Notes under the pieces: model-generated
Database searches by the model: none
Told to the model about the DNA's origin: nothing
What the model saw: the letters and a program-made list of their open reading frames with translations, nothing else
Position numbers and translations under genes: made by a program
In this document: in pieces, positions 14,168 to 16,574 of the stretch
Numbering within the stretch: the stretch's first letter is position 1
How the letters are laid out: every line of letters starts with the position of its first letter
Source of the DNA: Campylobacteraceae bacterium
GTDB lineage: Bacteria; Campylobacterota; Campylobacteria; Campylobacterales; Campylobacteraceae
Assembly (NCBI GenBank): GCA_031259875.1
Contig: JAIRKW010000038.1
Coordinates: forward strand, 1 to 16,574
Reading direction: 5' to 3'
DNA: 16,574 nucleotides

Positions 14168-14744
14168 TTACTTCAGTACGCCTGAATCATAAATTATACG
14201 CCCCCAATGATACATTTGTCCGGGTTTTACTACATGCGGGAGAGGATTTTCGGGCGGATTTACATCTATGGCATCTTTATAAGCGTCTATCGCAAGCTGT
14301 GTGCAGTAAAAACTATTAGGCGTATCCAATCCTATCAATCCTGTGTAATTATAGTTAAGTCCGATTTTGCTTCTTGCTCTTTTAACAGCGGTTATCCTTG
14401 TCTGCTCGTTCGCCCACATCGGCACTATCGCCATCACTCTTTGCGATTTTGCTAAAAAATCCTTCAATTTCGTAATATGAACTTCCATCAGCCTCTATAA
14501 CCTCATCATTATCCATATCATAAATGGCTGCGTGAGATAAAGGCATATTAGTGAGCTATAAAATTATCAGTCTCATGAATACCTCTTGCGACCAGCCAAT
14601 CACCATGCGTCAACACATTTTTAAACGCCTGCAAATTATAATCGCTCTTTAAAGTTTTATTTGCATCAACTCCAACTTTCACCGCACAACCTGAAAATAT
14701 TGCTAAAACACAATATACAACTGCAAAAATAAAAATTTTTTCAT
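14168..14744 (-). pseudogene. YiiX-type permuted papain-fold lipoprotein gene, broken by three frameshifts
   Basis: Joined across three frame breaks, the minus strand encodes a complete secreted protein. MKK plus IFIFAVVYCVLAIFSGC is a lipoprotein signal with its lipobox Cys. NVLTHGDWLVARG corresponds to the GD motif of the family, PLSHAAIYD carries the catalytic His, EADG|VHITKLKDFLAKSQRVM follows, and SFYCTQLAIDAY carries the catalytic Cys. This is the His-before-Cys order of E. coli YiiX and related amidase/peptidase proteins. The breaks are: an A6 run right after the ATG (14736-14741) where seven A are needed; an extra base near the in-frame TAA at 14548-14550; and an extra A in GGAAGTT (14483-14484). 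An open frame from 14488 to 14168 is therefore only the C-terminal part. It follows the GNAT gene by 14 nt. Intact neighbours favour true decay. Confidence 0.75.
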
Positions 14745-14758
14745 ACTTCAGCCAGCCT

Positions 14759-15232
14759 TTATAACTCTTTTCTCCAATAAAACATTTTAGGTTCCGTCTC
14801 TTTAAAATCCATACTTTTATATAAATTTTGCGCTATCACATTATCTTCTCTTACTTCTAAAGTTATACGCACACACCCGCGCTTTTTGGCTTCATCAGCA
14901 ACAGCATTCATCAGCATGCGCCCTACCCCGCTGCCTCTATATTTTTTTAAAACAATAATATCATGTATGTTTATCATGGGTTTTGCCTTAAATGTGGCGA
15001 TATTTTCAAACGCTATCAAAAGCCCCGCAAATTCCGCATCAATCTGCGCCAATAAAACTATAGCTGTTTTATGAGTACTAAGTCTTTTTATTAAAAACTT
15101 TTGTATCTCTTCACTCAAAGGCTTCCCGCCGCCCATCTCATCGGTAATATAAGCATTTAAAAGCAGTTTTACTGCATTTGTATGTTTTGGATTTTTATAA
15201 TCACAATTTATTATATTTATAGATTTTGCCAT
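14759..15232 (-). CDS. GNAT-family N-acetyltransferase
   Basis: A 157-residue acetyl-CoA-dependent acyltransferase; substrate unknown. The core GNAT motif A is seen at residues 91-108: DIIVLKKYRGSGVGRMLM, with the pyrophosphate loop RGSGVG. Motif B follows with AKKRGCVRITLEVREDN and AQNLYKSMDFKE near the C-terminus. The N-terminal half with AGLLIAFEN forms the usual beta strands. GAGG lies 6 nt before the ATG, and an extended -10 promoter is found upstream. It is divergent from rpsF and precedes the YiiX-type pseudogene by 14 nt, so the two were probably one transcription unit. It resembles RimI-like or small-molecule acetyltransferases, without a decisive residue to tell them apart. Confidence 0.92.
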   Translation of the reverse strand: MAKSINIINCDYKNPKHTNAVKLLLNAYITDEMGGGKPLSEEIQKFLIKRLSTHKTAIVLLAQIDAEFAGLLIAFENIATFKAKPMINIHDIIVLKKYRGSGVGRMLMNAVADEAKKRGCVRITLEVREDNVIAQNLYKSMDFKETEPKMFYWRKEL

Positions 15233-15266
15233 ATAAACCTCATTAGATGGTAAAAAAAGGAGAGTT

Positions 15267-15275
15267 ATTATAGCA
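15267..15275 (-). promoter_or_regulatory. Extended -10 promoter of the GNAT gene
   Basis: On the minus strand TGCTATAAT is a consensus extended -10 element, 34 nt before the ATG at 15232. Confidence 0.65.
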
Positions 15276-15311
15276 CAAAGGAGAAAAAATTAATGAAACT
15301 TCAAAGTTACT

Positions 15312-15322
15312 TATAGTAGAAT
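15312..15322 (+). promoter_or_regulatory. Candidate promoter of rpsF-ssb-rpsR
   Basis: TATAGTAGAAT contains two overlapping possible -10 boxes (TATAGT and TAGAAT) about 75-85 nt before rpsF, which would put the hairpin at 15346-15368 inside the leader RNA. Confidence 0.35.
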
Positions 15323-15345
15323 TACGCCTTATTCTGTTCTTTTTC

Positions 15346-15374
15346 AGAGTAAATCCTTACTCTTTTTTAAGAGT
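15346..15374 (+). promoter_or_regulatory. rpsF leader: terminator-like hairpin overlapping an alternative hairpin
   Basis: AGAGTAA (15346-15352) pairs with TTACTCT (15357-15363) around ATCC and is followed directly by a T run ending at 15368, the layout of an intrinsic terminator with a short 7-bp stem. ACTCTT (15359-15364) can instead pair with AAGAGT (15369-15374) around TTTT. Both cannot form at once. This suggests attenuation of the ribosomal operon, perhaps by S6 or S6:S18, though the loop does not show the CCG motif known from the S6:S18 leader of other bacteria. Confidence 0.5.
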
Positions 15375-15396
15375 TTAAAATCCACAAGGAGAATAT

Positions 15397-15795
15397 ATGC
15401 GACATTATGAACTGCTGTTTGTCCTGCGTCCGACATTGACGGAAGAAGAGGCAAAAGCCAAAGTTGACTTCATTAAAGAAGTTTTAGAAAAAAACGGCGC
15501 AAAAGTAGCCGCAAAACTTAACATGGGCACAAGAAAACTTGCCTACACTGTGCAAAAATTTAAACGCGGATATTATACTGTGTTTTATTTTCAAGCTCCG
15601 GCAGCTGCTATCAGCGAAATTGAGAGAATTATCCGTATCAACGAAGAAATTATCAAATTTTTAACAGTAAAATTTGAAAACAAATCGGAAATTTCCTATT
15701 GGGAAAAGAGCGTTGCCAAGACTATCGGCAAAGCTGAAAAAGAGGCTAAATCAGAGAATGATACTAAAGTAGAAGAAGTGTCTGAAGAGGCGTAA
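15397..15795 (+). CDS. rpsF: 30S ribosomal protein S6
   Basis: S6 binds the platform of the small subunit together with S18. The 132-residue protein starts MRHYELLFVLRPTL, followed by EVLEKNGAKV, LNMGTRKLAYTVQKFKRGYYTVFYF (the S6 core) and RIIRINEEIIKFLTVKFE. After residue 100 there is a charged Lys/Glu tail (KEAKSENDTKVEEVSEEA) longer than in E. coli, as is common in this phylum. AAGGAGA precedes the ATG. First gene of rpsF-ssb-rpsR, so S6 and its partner S18 are made from one message. Confidence 0.98.
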   Translation: MRHYELLFVLRPTLTEEEAKAKVDFIKEVLEKNGAKVAAKLNMGTRKLAYTVQKFKRGYYTVFYFQAPAAAISEIERIIRINEEIIKFLTVKFENKSEISYWEKSVAKTIGKAEKEAKSENDTKVEEVSEEA

Positions 15796-15823
15796 ATCGT
15801 CATTAAAATTTTAAGGATTTCGT

Positions 15824-16276
15824 ATGTTTAACCGTGTAATTTTAGTCGGAAATCTAACCCGCGACATTGAGCTTCGTTATACACCGAGCGGAATAGCTAT
15901 CTGCACAACAGGTATCGCTACAAATCATCGCTTTAAAAAGCAGGATGGAAGCCAAAGTGAAGAGGTTATGTTTATAGATATCACGCTCTTTGGCAGAAAT
16001 GCCGAGATAGCAAATCAATACCTTAAAAAGGGAAGTAAAGTACTTATCGAAGGGCGGTTAAAACTTGATACTTGGAATGACCAAAACGGACAAAAACGCT
16101 CCAAACACACTATCACAGTAGACAGTTTGAAGATGATGGACCAAAAGGGTCAAGATAGAAATGACGGCGGTAATTTTGATGAAGAGTATCGTCAACCCAC
16201 ATCAAATGCGGTGCAAAATACACCAAAACAAAACATACCGGAAATCGACATAAACGAAGACGAGATACCATTTTAA
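15824..16276 (+). CDS. ssb: Single-stranded DNA-binding protein
   Basis: SSB coats single-stranded DNA in replication, repair and recombination and recruits partners through its C-terminal tip. The 150-residue protein has the OB fold at residues 1-105: MFNRVILVGNLTRDIELRYTP, then FIDITLFGRNAEIANQYLKKGSKVLIEGRL and WNDQNGQKRSKHTITVD. A flexible Asn/Gln-rich linker leads to the acidic tip DINEDEIPF, the expected interaction peptide. AAGGA lies 7 nt before the ATG. Its place between rpsF and rpsR is the classical arrangement and gives strong expression. Together with dprA in this window it would serve incoming DNA in transformation (inference). Confidence 0.98.
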   Translation: MFNRVILVGNLTRDIELRYTPSGIAICTTGIATNHRFKKQDGSQSEEVMFIDITLFGRNAEIANQYLKKGSKVLIEGRLKLDTWNDQNGQKRSKHTITVDSLKMMDQKGQDRNDGGNFDEEYRQPTSNAVQNTPKQNIPEIDINEDEIPF

Positions 16277-16298
16277 CTAAGAATTTAAGGATAAAACA

Positions 16299-16559
16299 AT
16301 GGCCGAAAAGAGAAAATATTCACGTAAATACTGCAAATACTGCGAGCAGAAGATTGAGTTTTTGGACTATAAAGATACCAAATTATTAAAACACTCACTT
16401 TCAGAGCGTTATAAAATTATGCCGCGCCGTTTAACAGGCAATTGCAAAAAACATCAAGAGATGGTTGAAGTTGCAATCAAACGCGCAAGACACACCGCTC
16501 TTATCCCGTATATCATTGATACGAAAAATATAGTTTCAAATCCATTTGAACTGCTATAA
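16299..16559 (+). CDS. rpsR: 30S ribosomal protein S18 (cysteine-containing form)
   Basis: An 86-residue S18, partner of S6 on the subunit platform. It contains YCKYCE (C12 and C15), DYKDTKLLKHSLSERYKIMPRRLTGNC (C49) and KHQ (H52), then VAIKRARHTALIPYI. The CxxC...CxxH set matches the C+ type of S18, which probably binds zinc; many S18 proteins have lost it. AAGGA precedes the ATG. Last gene of rpsF-ssb-rpsR; the window ends 15 nt past the stop, so no terminator can be judged. Confidence 0.97.
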   Translation: MAEKRKYSRKYCKYCEQKIEFLDYKDTKLLKHSLSERYKIMPRRLTGNCKKHQEMVEVAIKRARHTALIPYIIDTKNIVSNPFELL

Positions 16560-16574
16560 CTAAATGGGCGCACT

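Noticed and set aside
14116..14455. Plus-strand open frames opposite the YiiX-type pseudogene
   Set aside because: They are antisense to a sequence with clear family motifs on the minus strand.
14736..14741. A6/T6 run at the start of the YiiX-type gene as a phase-variation tract
   Set aside because: Six bases is short for such tracts, and two further frame breaks downstream would keep the gene off in either state.

Overview
The window looks like chromosomal core DNA of a Campylobacterota (Epsilonproteobacteria) species, most likely Sulfurimonas-like. This is inferred from low GC, short AT-rich promoters with TATAAT/TAAAAT -10 boxes and weak -35 elements, and a familiar gene order: ilvC, a divergent polysaccharide deacetylase, dprA and ruvX on one strand, divergent from rnr-holA, with rpsF-ssb-rpsR further on. 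I could not run a database search, so the genus is a judgement.

Left edge (1-751): the first 260 bases hold the N-terminal 86 codons of a minus-strand gene that resembles CRISPR-associated CARF proteins of the TM1812/Csx1-Csx2 type. It is cut by the window edge. An AT-rich stretch without a convincing gene follows, ending in a perfect 12-bp hairpin. Next (752-2453, minus) comes a tightly overlapping three-gene unit: an Rrf2-type regulator, a DHH-family phosphoesterase and a small acidic helical protein of unknown function.

Core block (2602-12166): rpsO has its own promoter and terminator. The plus-strand unit tatB-tatC-queA follows (twin-arginine export plus queuosine synthesis). queA meets, tail to tail, a minus-strand series of sirtuin, ruvX, dprA and a divergent polysaccharide deacetylase, joined by 1-4 nt overlaps and preceded by ilvC. 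From the ilvC promoter region, rnr (RNase R) and holA (DNA polymerase III delta) run on the plus strand.

Degraded intergenic block (12163-13269): about 1.1 kb with no intact gene. It contains a frameshifted minus-strand gene remnant, a cluster of REP-like palindromes sharing the core CATTGCGAG...GCAATCC, a 17-bp inverted repeat about 315 bp apart, and possibly a second remnant. A small nitroreductase gene (13270-13794) follows, then another gene-free stretch.

Right part (14089-16574): a minus-strand GNAT acetyltransferase is followed by a YiiX-type permuted papain-fold lipoprotein gene that is a clear pseudogene, with three independent frameshifts. The plus-strand rpsF-ssb-rpsR operon closes the window. 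Its leader contains a terminator-like hairpin that overlaps a second, mutually exclusive hairpin.

Most of the window is housekeeping. The best leads for something new are the CRISPR-associated gene running off the left edge, the repeat-rich remnant block at 12.2-12.9 kb, and the rpsF leader.
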